Shown here: positions 19,078 through 26,864 of the stretch, in pieces
How positions within the stretch are numbered: the stretch's first letter is position 1
How the letters are laid out: each line of letters starts with the position of its first letter
Source: CAVVIO01 sp963748095
GTDB lineage: Bacteria; Bacteroidota; Bacteroidia; Bacteroidales; UBA10428
Direction: 5' to 3'
Length of the DNA: 64,000 nucleotides
NCBI GenBank assembly: GCA_963748095.1
Contig: CAVVIO010000016.1
Span: 124,001 to 188,000, forward strand
Made by a program: the position numbers and the translations under genes
The notes under the pieces: generated by a model
The model's input: the letters and a program-made list of their open reading frames with translations, nothing else
What the model was told of the DNA's origin: nothing
Database searches by the model: none

Positions 19078-19332
19078 TTATTGTGGTATGATCTTTAATC
19101 TTTCCGGATGAATTTTCACCGGTACCTTTACTACCTCTTGCCTGTTATTGTGATTATGACATCTTGCCTCATCGCATTTCACGCAGGTAATTCCCAGCTT
19201 CCGCATAGCTTTATTCTGACCTATTTCCGTTTCGGGAAATTTTCCATCCTTCCTGAAAAAGATATTCAATCCAAGGCCAATAAATGAAATGGCCATTAAT
19301 ACAATGGATATTAATAAGATTGTTCCAAACAT
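19078..19332 (-). CDS. Small single-helix membrane protein with CxxC, related in layout to the NqrM-like protein
   Basis: 84 residues. One N-terminal helix (ILLISIVLMAISFIGLGLNIFF) is followed by RKDGKFPETEIGQNKAMRKL and GITCVKCDEARCHNH, giving C-x2-C-x4-C plus histidines that could bind metal. The layout (helix, KxGKF, cysteine cluster) parallels the next gene downstream on the same strand, 66 bases away. The two may form a small operon and be paralogues. No precise function can be named; a role in Na+-NQR or other metal-centre assembly is inferred from position only. Confidence 0.6.
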   Translation of the reverse strand: MFGTILLISIVLMAISFIGLGLNIFFRKDGKFPETEIGQNKAMRKLGITCVKCDEARCHNHNNRQEVVKVPVKIHPERLKIIPQ

Positions 19333-19399
19333 GATTGTTGAAATTTGTGAGCAAATGTAGTATTTTTTTTAATTTAGTAAACATCAAAATTCCATTAAC

Positions 19400-20407
19400 A
19401 TGAAAGTTCTTTTTATCGGTGGTACGGGTAATATTTCAGGCGCTTGTTCAAGGCAGGCTGTCAAAAATGGTATTGATCTGTACATATTAACAAGGGGCAA
19501 ATCCTCTCAGAAAATTCCTAACGGGATAAACGTTTTAAATGCGGATATTAATAACATTGATGAAGTAAAAAGTAAGCTTAAGAATATGCATTTCGATGCT
19601 GTGGCTAACTTCATAGCCTTTAAACCCGCCGAAGTAAAACGCGATTACGAGTTATTCAGGGAAATAACGGGGCAATATCTGTTTATCAGTTCAGCCTCGG
19701 CATATCAGAAGCCTCCTGTAAATCCCTTTATTACCGAATCCACTCCCCTTAAAAATCCGTATTGGGAATATTCGCGTGATAAAATTGCCTGCGAGGATTT
19801 TCTGATGGAAATGTACCGGAAAGAAAATTTCCCGGTAACTATTGTCCGGCCTTCACTGACTTACGATACGGTAATCCCGGTTGCAATAGGCAGCTGGACG
19901 GATTATACCATCATTGACAGGATGAAAAAAGGAAAAAAAGTTATTATACATGGAGACGGAACTTCCTTATGGACGATCACCCATTCCGACGATTTTGCCA
20001 AAGGATTTACTGGTTTGTTGGGGCACCAGCAGGCAACCGGACACAGTTTCCACATTACCTCGGACGAAGTACTTACATGGAACCAGATATATGAAGATGT
20101 GGCCGCTGCTGCCAATGTTCCTTTGAATGCAGTTCATATCTCATCCGATTTTATCTGCCGCATTGCCGATAGTATGGGAATGGACGGGATGCGGGGAAAT
20201 CTTCTGGGAGATAAAGCAGTAAGCGCTATTTTCGACAATTCAAAAATTAAATCTTTTGTACCCGGTTTTAAGGCTACCATTCCTTTTAAAGAAGGTATTA
20301 AAAAAACGGTGGCATGGTTTGAGGCCGATCCCTCCCGGATGAAAATCGTCGAGGAGAATAATGTGTTCATGGATAGGGTAATTGCGGCATATGAAAAATC
20401 TTTGTAG
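19400..20407 (+). CDS. NAD-dependent epimerase/dehydratase (extended SDR) family protein
   Basis: 335 residues. The Rossmann start MKVLFIGGTGNISGACSRQA contains the GxxGxxS dinucleotide-binding motif. SSASAYQ and YWEYSRDKIACED supply the Ser and the YxxxK catalytic pair of extended SDR enzymes. IVRPSLTYD is the usual substrate-domain block. The substrate is not evident: such proteins include nucleotide-sugar epimerases and mRNA-binding-like plant homologues. The gene is single, flanked on its right by the second copy of the intergenic repeat. Confidence 0.87.
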   Translation: MKVLFIGGTGNISGACSRQAVKNGIDLYILTRGKSSQKIPNGINVLNADINNIDEVKSKLKNMHFDAVANFIAFKPAEVKRDYELFREITGQYLFISSASAYQKPPVNPFITESTPLKNPYWEYSRDKIACEDFLMEMYRKENFPVTIVRPSLTYDTVIPVAIGSWTDYTIIDRMKKGKKVIIHGDGTSLWTITHSDDFAKGFTGLLGHQQATGHSFHITSDEVLTWNQIYEDVAAAANVPLNAVHISSDFICRIADSMGMDGMRGNLLGDKAVSAIFDNSKIKSFVPGFKATIPFKEGIKKTVAWFEADPSRMKIVEENNVFMDRVIAAYEKSL

Positions 20408-20430
20408 GTTTTATGATAGTACCTTACTGA

Positions 20431-20560
20431 AAATAAAAAATTCCAACCCACAAATTTCAACTCTTGGCGATAGGTTTATTCATTTGAAAATAGTTTGATT
20501 ATTTGAATTTTTAATATTGGAATTTATTTGGATTTTGATGCTTGTTTTTTTGGAATTTAA
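20431..20560. repeat. Intergenic repeat element, copy B
   Basis: Shares with 18651-18815, in the same order, CACAAATTTCAACT, a TTGATTATT core, TATTTGGA and GATGCTTGTTTT followed by TTGGAATTT. It is slightly shorter and lacks the clean tandem block. Two copies flank the epimerase gene and the two small membrane-protein genes in direct orientation. Confidence 0.6.
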
Positions 20561-20703
20561 CATTCAAATCAGCCGCGGTTGAATAAAATTTCACAACTAA
20601 AAGTGAATCTTTCCTTCTTCCGTCATTTTCAATTAATGGCAATTTCGGATACATTATTTAGAATTATTCTACTAAATTTGTTCGTACCGAATATTAAACC
20701 TCT

Positions 20704-20736
20704 TTTGTATTGATTTGTTGATACGGTATAATTTTG
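20704..20736 (+). promoter_or_regulatory. Candidate promoter for the E1 dehydrogenase gene
   Basis: TTTG (20704-20707), then 21 bases, then TAATTTTG (20729-20736). This fits the Bacteroidota TTTG / TAnnTTTG promoter pattern and ends 31 bases before the ATG. Confidence 0.5.
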
Positions 20737-20767
20737 CATTTAAACTTAAGAGAAGGATACGTCAGGC

Positions 20768-23200
20768 ATGTATTTACAGGAAAAACAACTTACCAATAAC
20801 ATCGAATTCGACGAATTCAGAAAAGAAGTCCTCCATGATTATCTGATCGCCAATCAAAGTAGAAATTTAAGTTTACTGGGACGCAAAGAAGTGCTGACCG
20901 GGAAGGCCAAGTTTGGAATTTTCGGCGACGGCAAAGAAATTGCGCAAATCGCTTATGCCAAAAATTTCAAAAATGGTGACTGGCGATCGGGATATTACCG
21001 CGATCAGACTTTTATGATCGCCGCGGGCATTTTCACGCTTGATGAATTTTTTATTCAGTTATACGGACATGCTGATCTAAAGGCCAATCCGGCAAGCGGG
21101 GGTCGGTCGTTAAACAACCACTTTGCCACGCGTAGTATCGACGAAGAGGGAAACTGGTTGAATCTTACCAAACAGAAAAATTCCTCATCGGACATATCCC
21201 CCACGGCAGGACAAATGCCCCGGTTACTGGGACTGGCACTGGCTTCAAAACTTTTTAAGCAAAACAAAGAACTTCAGAAACACAACCAACTTTCGATAAA
21301 CGGTAGTGAAGTGGCATTTGGTTCCATTGGCGATGCCAGCACTTCAGAAGGTCATTTTTTCGAAACCCTTAATGCAGCAGGAGTATTGCAGATTCCCCTG
21401 GCAGTTGCCGTATGGGACGACGGATATGGAATTTCTGTACCCCGGAAATTTCAGACAATTAAAGACAGCATTTCAAAAACGTTAAGAGGCTTTGAAAAAG
21501 AAAGAAACAGCACGGGAATTCTTATTTACGAAGGGAAAGGCTGGGATTATCCGGGATTGTGCAAGATGTTTGCAGAAGGTATCAAACGCTGCCGTGAGGA
21601 ACAGGTACCTGTACTTTTTCATGTTTCGGAGGTAACCCAACCACAGGGCCATTCCACTTCCGGATCGCACGAACGTTACAAATCGAAAGAACGCCTGGAA
21701 TGGGAAGTAGAATACGATTGTATAAAAAAGATGCGTGAATGGATTATTTCCAGAAATATAGCAACTCCTGATGAGCTTGACAAGTTGGAAGAACAGGCAG
21801 TCAACGATGTTAAAGAAGCGCACAAGCGCGGATGGGCGGCATTTCAGAAACCCCTGCTGAAAGAACGCGAAGAACTGCTGAACATCATTGAGAACCGCTC
21901 CTGTGTTTGCGGGCAGCAGAACCTCGATAAGCTTTCCGTTATTACACGAAACCTGAAATCCCTCAATGCGCCTATCCGAAAGGACATTCACAGCGCCGGT
22001 AAAAAATTGCTGCGTTACGTCTGCAACGATTGTAATGAGCGGAAACACTTAAAAGGTGAACTGATTACCTGGTTAAATAAATCCTATGTTTTAAAGTATG
22101 AAAAATACAATTCCTTTCTTTACTCCGAGAGCAAATATTCCACGCTGAATGTAAAAGAAATTAATCCGGAATATTCGGAAAATTCACAGGTAGTTACGGG
22201 CAGGGAAATTATTCGGGATAACTTCGACCTTCTTTTTGAAAAGTACCCCTTGCTGGTTGCTTTTGGCGAAGATGTCGGGAAGATCGGCGGAGTTAACCAG
22301 ACCTATGAAGGCTTGCAGGAAAAATACGGCAAATGGAGGATTTTCGACACCGGTATCCGTGAAACTTCCATAATAGGAGAAGGAATAGGGTTAGCGCTAA
22401 GAGGCATGCGTCCAATCGCTGAAATACAATATTTCGATTACCTGCTATATGCCCTGCAGACCATCAGTGATGACCTGGCTACCACGCACTGGCGCACTTC
22501 AGCCGGACAAATTGCCCCCCTTATTGTTAGCACACGCGGACACCGCCTGGAAGGAATCTGGCATTCCGGTTCTCCACTGAGCATGGTGATTAATTCCATA
22601 CGCGGAGTATATGTGTGTGTACCACGAAATATGACGCAGGCAGCAGGATTTTACAATACCCTGCTCGAAGGACAAGACCCGGCACTGGTGATAGAACCTT
22701 TAAACGGTTACCGGCTGAAAGAGATAAAGCCCGACAATATCGGAGAATACAAAATACCGTTGGGCATACCCGAAGTACTGACAGAAGGCACGGACATAAC
22801 CCTGGTAACATATGGCAGTTGCGTGCGCATTGCACAGGATGCCATTAAACAACTGAAGGAAGTCGGTATCAGTGTAGAGCTGATTGATGTGCAAACCCTC
22901 CTCCCCTTCGATATCAATGAGATTATTGCACAATCTATCCGGAAAACCAACCGGGTGCTGTTTTTCGACGAGGATGTTCCGGGAGGCGCCACTGCCTATA
23001 TGATGCAGAAAGTACTGGAGCAGCAAAAAGCCTATTACTATCTCGATTCGGAACCGCATACACTTACTGCTATGGACCACCGTCCGGCGTATGCTACCGA
23101 CGGGGATTATTTTTCGAATCCGAATGTGGAGGATGTATTTGACGCCGTATACCAAATTATGCATGAGGCTAAGCCAAAACAATATCCGAGGTTGTATTGA
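20768..23200 (+). CDS. Fused 2-oxoacid dehydrogenase E1 component (alpha and beta subunits in one chain)
   Basis: 810 residues. The N-terminal half is an E1-alpha domain: YYRDQTFMIAAG, SDISPTAGQMPRLLGLALA and the thiamine-diphosphate site GSIGDASTSEGHFFETLN...VWDDGYGISVP. The C-terminal half (from about 475) is E1-beta: LLVAFGEDVGKIGGVNQTYEGL, FDTGIRETSIIGEGIGLALRG, VTYGSCVRIAQDA and VLFFDEDVPGGATAYM. The complex decarboxylates a 2-oxoacid and passes the acyl group to E2 lipoyl. Fused E1 of this kind is common in Bacteroidota and usually assigned to branched-chain 2-oxoacids. No E2 or E3 gene is adjacent. The linker between halves carries CVC and CNDC, which may be worth checking as a metal site. 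Confidence 0.92.
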   Translation: MYLQEKQLTNNIEFDEFRKEVLHDYLIANQSRNLSLLGRKEVLTGKAKFGIFGDGKEIAQIAYAKNFKNGDWRSGYYRDQTFMIAAGIFTLDEFFIQLYGHADLKANPASGGRSLNNHFATRSIDEEGNWLNLTKQKNSSSDISPTAGQMPRLLGLALASKLFKQNKELQKHNQLSINGSEVAFGSIGDASTSEGHFFETLNAAGVLQIPLAVAVWDDGYGISVPRKFQTIKDSISKTLRGFEKERNSTGILIYEGKGWDYPGLCKMFAEGIKRCREEQVPVLFHVSEVTQPQGHSTSGSHERYKSKERLEWEVEYDCIKKMREWIISRNIATPDELDKLEEQAVNDVKEAHKRGWAAFQKPLLKEREELLNIIENRSCVCGQQNLDKLSVITRNLKSLNAPIRKDIHSAGKKLLRYVCNDCNERKHLKGELITWLNKSYVLKYEKYNSFLYSESKYSTLNVKEINPEYSENSQVVTGREIIRDNFDLLFEKYPLLVAFGEDVGKIGGVNQTYEGLQEKYGKWRIFDTGIRETSIIGEGIGLALRGMRPIAEIQYFDYLLYALQTISDDLATTHWRTSAGQIAPLIVSTRGHRLEGIWHSGSPLSMVINSIRGVYVCVPRNMTQAAGFYNTLLEGQDPALVIEPLNGYRLKEIKPDNIGEYKIPLGIPEVLTEGTDITLVTYGSCVRIAQDAIKQLKEVGISVELIDVQTLLPFDINEIIAQSIRKTNRVLFFDEDVPGGATAYMMQKVLEQQKAYYYLDSEPHTLTAMDHRPAYATDGDYFSNPNVEDVFDAVYQIMHEAKPKQYPRLY

Positions 23201-23333
23201 TTAAGGTCAGTCGAACATTCCTTACTGATGGTTGTACGTGCCTTAAAGCTGATCAAGCATTCCTTATGGCCGCTTACCTGTTCCTTAAAGTTATTTGTAA
23301 ATCCTTTACCGCGGTTGTATTCAATAAACTGTG

Positions 23334-23708
23334 TCAGATTGATTTTTCTGAATATTTTTCTACCAGGTTAACTCCATTCATATCCTCATTTGTTGCCTGT
23401 TTAAAACTTAACAATACACCACTTTTTTTAGCTGCAACCATTCCGTAAATAACATTTTCTATATTTCCTCCAGCAAGTGTATACGCTTCCAGTTCTTCCT
23501 TTTTTATGATCAGTTCAGCTTTTTTGGCAATAATGAGTCCTTTTACAATTAAATTAACCGGGACTTTACGGAGTCGCATCGCTACAAATTCAAAAATAGA
23601 AATATTAATCCCCGATGTTTTTGCCATTATATAGGTGCTTACTGGAATGAAATAAAGAATTAGTAAAAAAACTATCAGAACAATTACATATAAAATATTT
23701 ACATTCAT
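23334..23708 (-). CDS. Short FloA-like (flotillin-like, UPF0365) protein, N-terminal part only
   Basis: 124 residues. An N-terminal membrane hairpin (ILYVIVLIVFLLILYFIPVSTYIMA) is followed by ISIFEFVAMRLRKVPVNLIV and LEAYTLAGGNIENVIYGMVAAKKSG. This closely follows the first third of FloA proteins (VRVSIFTLVGMRLRRVP..., LEAHYLAGGNVDRVVNALIAA...). Full FloA has about 330 residues with a SPFH region and a coiled coil; here the chain stops after NLVEKYSEKSI. No continuation is seen in the 130 bases downstream. It may be a truncated remnant or a short membrane-anchored paralogue. The frame is intact, with no internal stop. Confidence 0.7.
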   Translation of the reverse strand: MNVNILYVIVLIVFLLILYFIPVSTYIMAKTSGINISIFEFVAMRLRKVPVNLIVKGLIIAKKAELIIKKEELEAYTLAGGNIENVIYGMVAAKKSGVLLSFKQATNEDMNGVNLVEKYSEKSI

Positions 23709-23766
23709 CTATATAAATTAGTTATTGATTAGAAACATATATAAGAACTAAATAATTTTTCTTTGC

Positions 23767-24219
23767 TTATTTCAATATCTTCTCAAAACAAACACTGTTC
23801 TCAACATTAATATACTGTCCGTAATTCGGGATCGGCTGATACCCGTATTTCCTGTATAGCCCTATTGCCTCGGGTTGTCTTTTACCGGTTTCGAGGATAC
23901 ATTTTGTGCAGGACAATTCGGTTGCCCATTTTTCCAATTCTGTCAGGATTTTGGTAGCAATTCCCTTTCCCCTGCTTTCAGGAGTAACATACATCCTTTT
24001 TACCTCCATTGTACCCGGAGCATATTCTTTTAATGCTCCGCACCCGACAGGTTTATTATTTTCATAAATTACCACCGCAAACCTGATTTTATCAATTTTA
24101 TTGAATGGGGCATAGAAGGAATGGTCCTCCCCGTCCCTTTCGGCCAGGTCGGTATCAAGATCCCTGACAAGTTTTATGAAATCTTTGTTATCGGAATCGC
24201 TTCTTATAAATCGTATCAT
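23767..24219 (-). CDS. GNAT family N-acetyltransferase
   Basis: 150 residues. The acetyl-CoA site is visible as VKRMYVTPESRGKGIATKILTELEKWA (R-G-K-G-I-A), preceded by the beta-hairpin AVVIYENNKPVGCGALKEY and followed by LETGKRQPEAIGLYRKYGYQPI. This is a complete single-domain GNAT. The acceptor is unknown. It lies 58 bases upstream of the FloA-like gene on the same strand, so the two could be co-transcribed. Confidence 0.9.
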   Translation of the reverse strand: MIRFIRSDSDNKDFIKLVRDLDTDLAERDGEDHSFYAPFNKIDKIRFAVVIYENNKPVGCGALKEYAPGTMEVKRMYVTPESRGKGIATKILTELEKWATELSCTKCILETGKRQPEAIGLYRKYGYQPIPNYGQYINVENSVCFEKILK

Positions 24220-24349
24220 GTTATATCAATATTCAAAAGGAAAACACTTTTCAACCGTTTAATTTATTCGACATAAAATTAGGAAATATATAGAAGCTAT
24301 ATCAATATGAGATGGAAGCGATAAACTATTAAATTCAAAATTCTCAAAT

Positions 24350-24489
24350 CAAATAAAAAAGGGAGGTATCCTACCTCCCTCCCGTAACTCCCCTAACATA
24401 AACCTAACTAACAATCTCAGAGAATTTCGCAATATTTACTACCCAAAGAAATTGTTGAACTTTTCAGCAACAAAAATTCTCATCTTCTC
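24350..24489 (-). ncRNA. Candidate small RNA ending in an intrinsic terminator
   Basis: On the minus strand GGGAGGTA and TACCTCCC (24379-24361) form an eight-pair stem around GGA followed by six T residues, a strong intrinsic terminator. No minus-strand gene lies upstream of it: the next gene is lpxH-like on the plus strand. Upstream, plus-strand GAGAATTT (24420-24427) is complementary to AAATTCTC (24474-24481), and TTGTTG (24452-24457) to CAACAA (24468-24473), giving a nested stem. TAATTTTG on the minus strand (24502-24495) fits a -7 element and would start a transcript of about 140 bases. Confidence 0.35.
24354..24379 (-). terminator. Strong intrinsic terminator on the minus strand
   Basis: Perfect stem GGGAGGTA / TACCTCCC with a three-base loop and a run of six T on the minus strand (six A at 24355-24360 on the plus strand). 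It has no annotated gene to terminate. Confidence 0.7.
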
Positions 24490-24605
24490 ATCTTCAAAAT
24501 TAAGCTGTAATTATTAATTTAAATGTGGTGAGTGTTTTATGTTTTCGTTAAACTGAAAATTTATACTGGTGAATCAATTATTAAACTAGTTTAAGAGTGA
24601 CTTTT

Positions 24606-24698
24606 TTGTCATTCTGAACGAAGTGAAGAATCTAAAACACACCATAAATGAGATGCTTCACTGCGTCTACCTGGCGTTAGACAGGTTCAGCATGACAA
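24606..24698. repeat. Palindromic intergenic repeat (REP/MITE-like)
   Basis: TTGTCATTCTGAAC (24606-24619) is matched at the right end by GTTCAGCATGACAA (24685-24698), 13 of 14 positions complementary. Inside are GAAGTGAAGAATC and GATGCTTCACTGC, which can also pair in part. Elements with TGTCATTCTGAnC ends are widespread in intergenic regions of this phylum. Confidence 0.6.
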
Positions 24699-24879
24699 CA
24701 TCATAATAAATTATTACTTTTTAGACAGCCTATTTAATGGTATTCTGTGAATTCAGGGTTAATAATTGATTTCCAAAACCTAAAGATACAAGTCATTGCA
24801 ATTTTTCATCATTTATTAACCTTTCGTTAATATTGACGAAATATGAAAAGTATTTCTTTGCTTACATAATTATATCTAA

Positions 24880-25740
24880 ATGAAAGTAAAGAAACGTTTT
24901 GTAGAAATTGTGGTACTTTCTGACATTCATCTTGGAACACGCGGGTGCCACGCCAAAGAACTCCTTGCATACCTTAAGGGCATAAAACCGAAAATGCTTA
25001 TACTGAACGGCGATATTATCGATATCTGGCAATTTAGTAAACGTTACTGGCCCAAATCGCACATGAAGGTTATCAAATACATAATCGGAATGGCGGCCAA
25101 AGGAACAAGGACTTATTATATTACCGGGAACCATGATGAAGTGCTGCGCAAGTTTGCAGGACTTAAAATAGGATCGCTGGAAATAGTCAACAAACTGGAA
25201 CTGAACCTCGATGGCAAAAAAGCCTGGATATTCCACGGCGATGTTTTCGATGTGATCATGCAGCACTCTAAATGGCTGGCCAAACTGGGAGCCATTGGTT
25301 ACGATGCCCTGATTTTACTGAATATACTAGTTAATAAGATCAATGCTTTTTTCGGCAGAAGAAAATCTTCCCTTTCGAAAAAGATCAAGGAAAATGTAAA
25401 ATCAGCCGTGAAATACATCAATAACTTTGAGGAAACCGCGGCAGCACTGGCGCTCCGAAATGGTTTTTCGTATATCATCTGTGGACATATCCATCATCCT
25501 GAAATCAGGAACATTGAATTATCGACAGGGAATATCGAATACCTGAATTCAGGCGACTGGATCGAAAATCTGACTGCGCTGGAATACAATAGAAAACAAT
25601 GGACAATTTACCGGCACCCCCAGGAAGAGGAAGGTAAAATCAACGGAAAAATATTACAAACCGAGGACGATACTGTAGGACTTACAGATTTAAAAAACAA
25701 GGAAATCTTCCAGCTCATGCTTAAGGAATTCAGACAGTAA
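24880..25740 (+). CDS. LpxH-like calcineurin-type phosphoesterase (UDP-2,3-diacylglucosamine diphosphatase family)
   Basis: 286 residues. The metallophosphoesterase metal-ligand motifs appear in order: LSDIHLGTRG, LNGDIIDIW, ITGNHDEVLR, FHGDVFD and ICGHIHHPEI. The insertion and overall length match the LpxH-like group of Bacteroidota. LpxH hydrolyses UDP-2,3-diacylglucosamine to lipid X in lipid A synthesis at the inner-membrane face. Whether this copy does so or acts on another phosphoester is not shown. The next gene, a glycosyltransferase, starts three bases after its stop. Confidence 0.85.
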   Translation: MKVKKRFVEIVVLSDIHLGTRGCHAKELLAYLKGIKPKMLILNGDIIDIWQFSKRYWPKSHMKVIKYIIGMAAKGTRTYYITGNHDEVLRKFAGLKIGSLEIVNKLELNLDGKKAWIFHGDVFDVIMQHSKWLAKLGAIGYDALILLNILVNKINAFFGRRKSSLSKKIKENVKSAVKYINNFEETAAALALRNGFSYIICGHIHHPEIRNIELSTGNIEYLNSGDWIENLTALEYNRKQWTIYRHPQEEEGKINGKILQTEDDTVGLTDLKNKEIFQLMLKEFRQ

Positions 25741-25743
25741 TAC

Positions 25744-26829
25744 ATGCGAATATTATATGCCATACAGGGAACCGGAAACGGTCATCTGAGCCGTGCCAGG
25801 GACATAATACCCTTACTCAGGCAACGATGCGAAACCGACATACTGATAAGCGGAACGCAGGCAGATGTCTCTATTCCTTTCGAAGCAGATTACCGGTTGA
25901 AAGGATTAAGTTTTATTTTCGGAAAAAAAGGCGGGGTTGATGTCTGGAATACTTATGTGAAAGCCAACATGAAAAGACTGAGGGATGAGATCAACAGCAT
26001 TCCCATTAAAAAATACGATTTTGTTATAAATGACTTTGAACCTGTTTCGGCATGGGCCTGCCTATTGAAAAAAGTGCCGTGCATCTCATTAAGCCACCAG
26101 GGAGCACTATTGGATAAGAATGTCCCAAAACCGACCGGAAACGATGTGTTCGGAAAATTTATCCTGCGGAATTACGCTCCTTCCCAGAAAAGGATAGGGT
26201 TACATTTCTGTAAATACGGTAAAAATATTTACACCCCTGTTATCCGGAAAGAAGTACGAGAACTTAAAACCGTGGACAAAGGACATTATACCGTTTACCT
26301 GCCTGCATACGATGATAAACAGCTTATTGAAAGTCTGCGTCATTTCGAGGGTGTACGCTGGCAGATCTTTTCCAAGCACAATAAAAAAGTAGTTATCGAT
26401 GAAAATATTGAAATATACCCCATTTCAAACGATGCCTTCAGAAGCAGTATGGCTTCGGCAACCGGTGTTTTGTGTGGTGCGGGTTTCGAAACTCCTGCAG
26501 AAACCATGTTCCTGGGAAAAAAATTAATGGTAATCCCTATGAAATCACAATACGAGCAAAAGTACAATGCTGCCGCCCTGAAATCGATGGGTGTCCCCGT
26601 AATTCCAAAATTAAAGCCCAAACATTTTGAACTAATACATGACTGGATCGATTCGGATTACAAAATAGAAATTAGTTATCCGGATATCACCAGTAAGATC
26701 ATCAATGAAATTTTTGAAACCCATGTACATGATATTATGAAAAAAAACCTATGGGAAAAAGATTACCAGTTGTCGATTCCGAAGAATGAGATGAAAGAAA
26801 TTATCAAAACCAAGCATACATTTATTTAA
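25744..26829 (+). CDS. Glycosyltransferase of the MJ1255/VC2487 type (GT28-like)
   Basis: 361 residues. The start MRILYAIQGTGNGHLSRARD has the GxGxGHxxR pattern of GT-B enzymes that use nucleotide sugars (MurG/UGT-like). The C-terminal donor site shows VLCGAGFETPAETMFLGKKLMVIPM and EQKYNAAAL. The sequence matches the conserved MJ1255/VC2487 family, whose substrate is not established. Tight coupling with the LpxH-like gene suggests a shared role in envelope glycolipid metabolism. Confidence 0.83.
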   Translation: MRILYAIQGTGNGHLSRARDIIPLLRQRCETDILISGTQADVSIPFEADYRLKGLSFIFGKKGGVDVWNTYVKANMKRLRDEINSIPIKKYDFVINDFEPVSAWACLLKKVPCISLSHQGALLDKNVPKPTGNDVFGKFILRNYAPSQKRIGLHFCKYGKNIYTPVIRKEVRELKTVDKGHYTVYLPAYDDKQLIESLRHFEGVRWQIFSKHNKKVVIDENIEIYPISNDAFRSSMASATGVLCGAGFETPAETMFLGKKLMVIPMKSQYEQKYNAAALKSMGVPVIPKLKPKHFELIHDWIDSDYKIEISYPDITSKIINEIFETHVHDIMKKNLWEKDYQLSIPKNEMKEIIKTKHTFI

Positions 26830-26864
26830 ATATCCGAGCCTGTCCCTTCGTGACATTTTTGTTT

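Larger units (their letters stand above)
20408..20767. other. Intergenic region before the E1 gene
   Basis: 360 AT-rich bases without a supported gene. The first part holds the dispersed repeat (copy B, 20431-20560). The last part carries a candidate promoter at 20704-20736. Confidence 0.5.
24220..24879. other. 660-base gene-poor region
   Basis: No protein gene is supported on either strand. It contains a minus-strand candidate small RNA with a strong intrinsic terminator (24350-24502) and a palindromic intergenic repeat (24606-24698). The remainder is AT-rich and holds nothing recognisable. Confidence 0.6.

Noticed and set aside
21482..22048. Minus-strand 188-residue frame
   Set aside because: It is antisense to the conserved E1 coding region, with no recognisable family.
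22700..23182. Minus-strand 160-residue frame and overlapping 94-residue frame
   Set aside because: Both are antisense to the E1-beta domain.
26850..26864. GTG start for the GH1 enzyme
   Set aside because: ATG at 26865 starts closer to the conserved barrel and needs no alternative codon.
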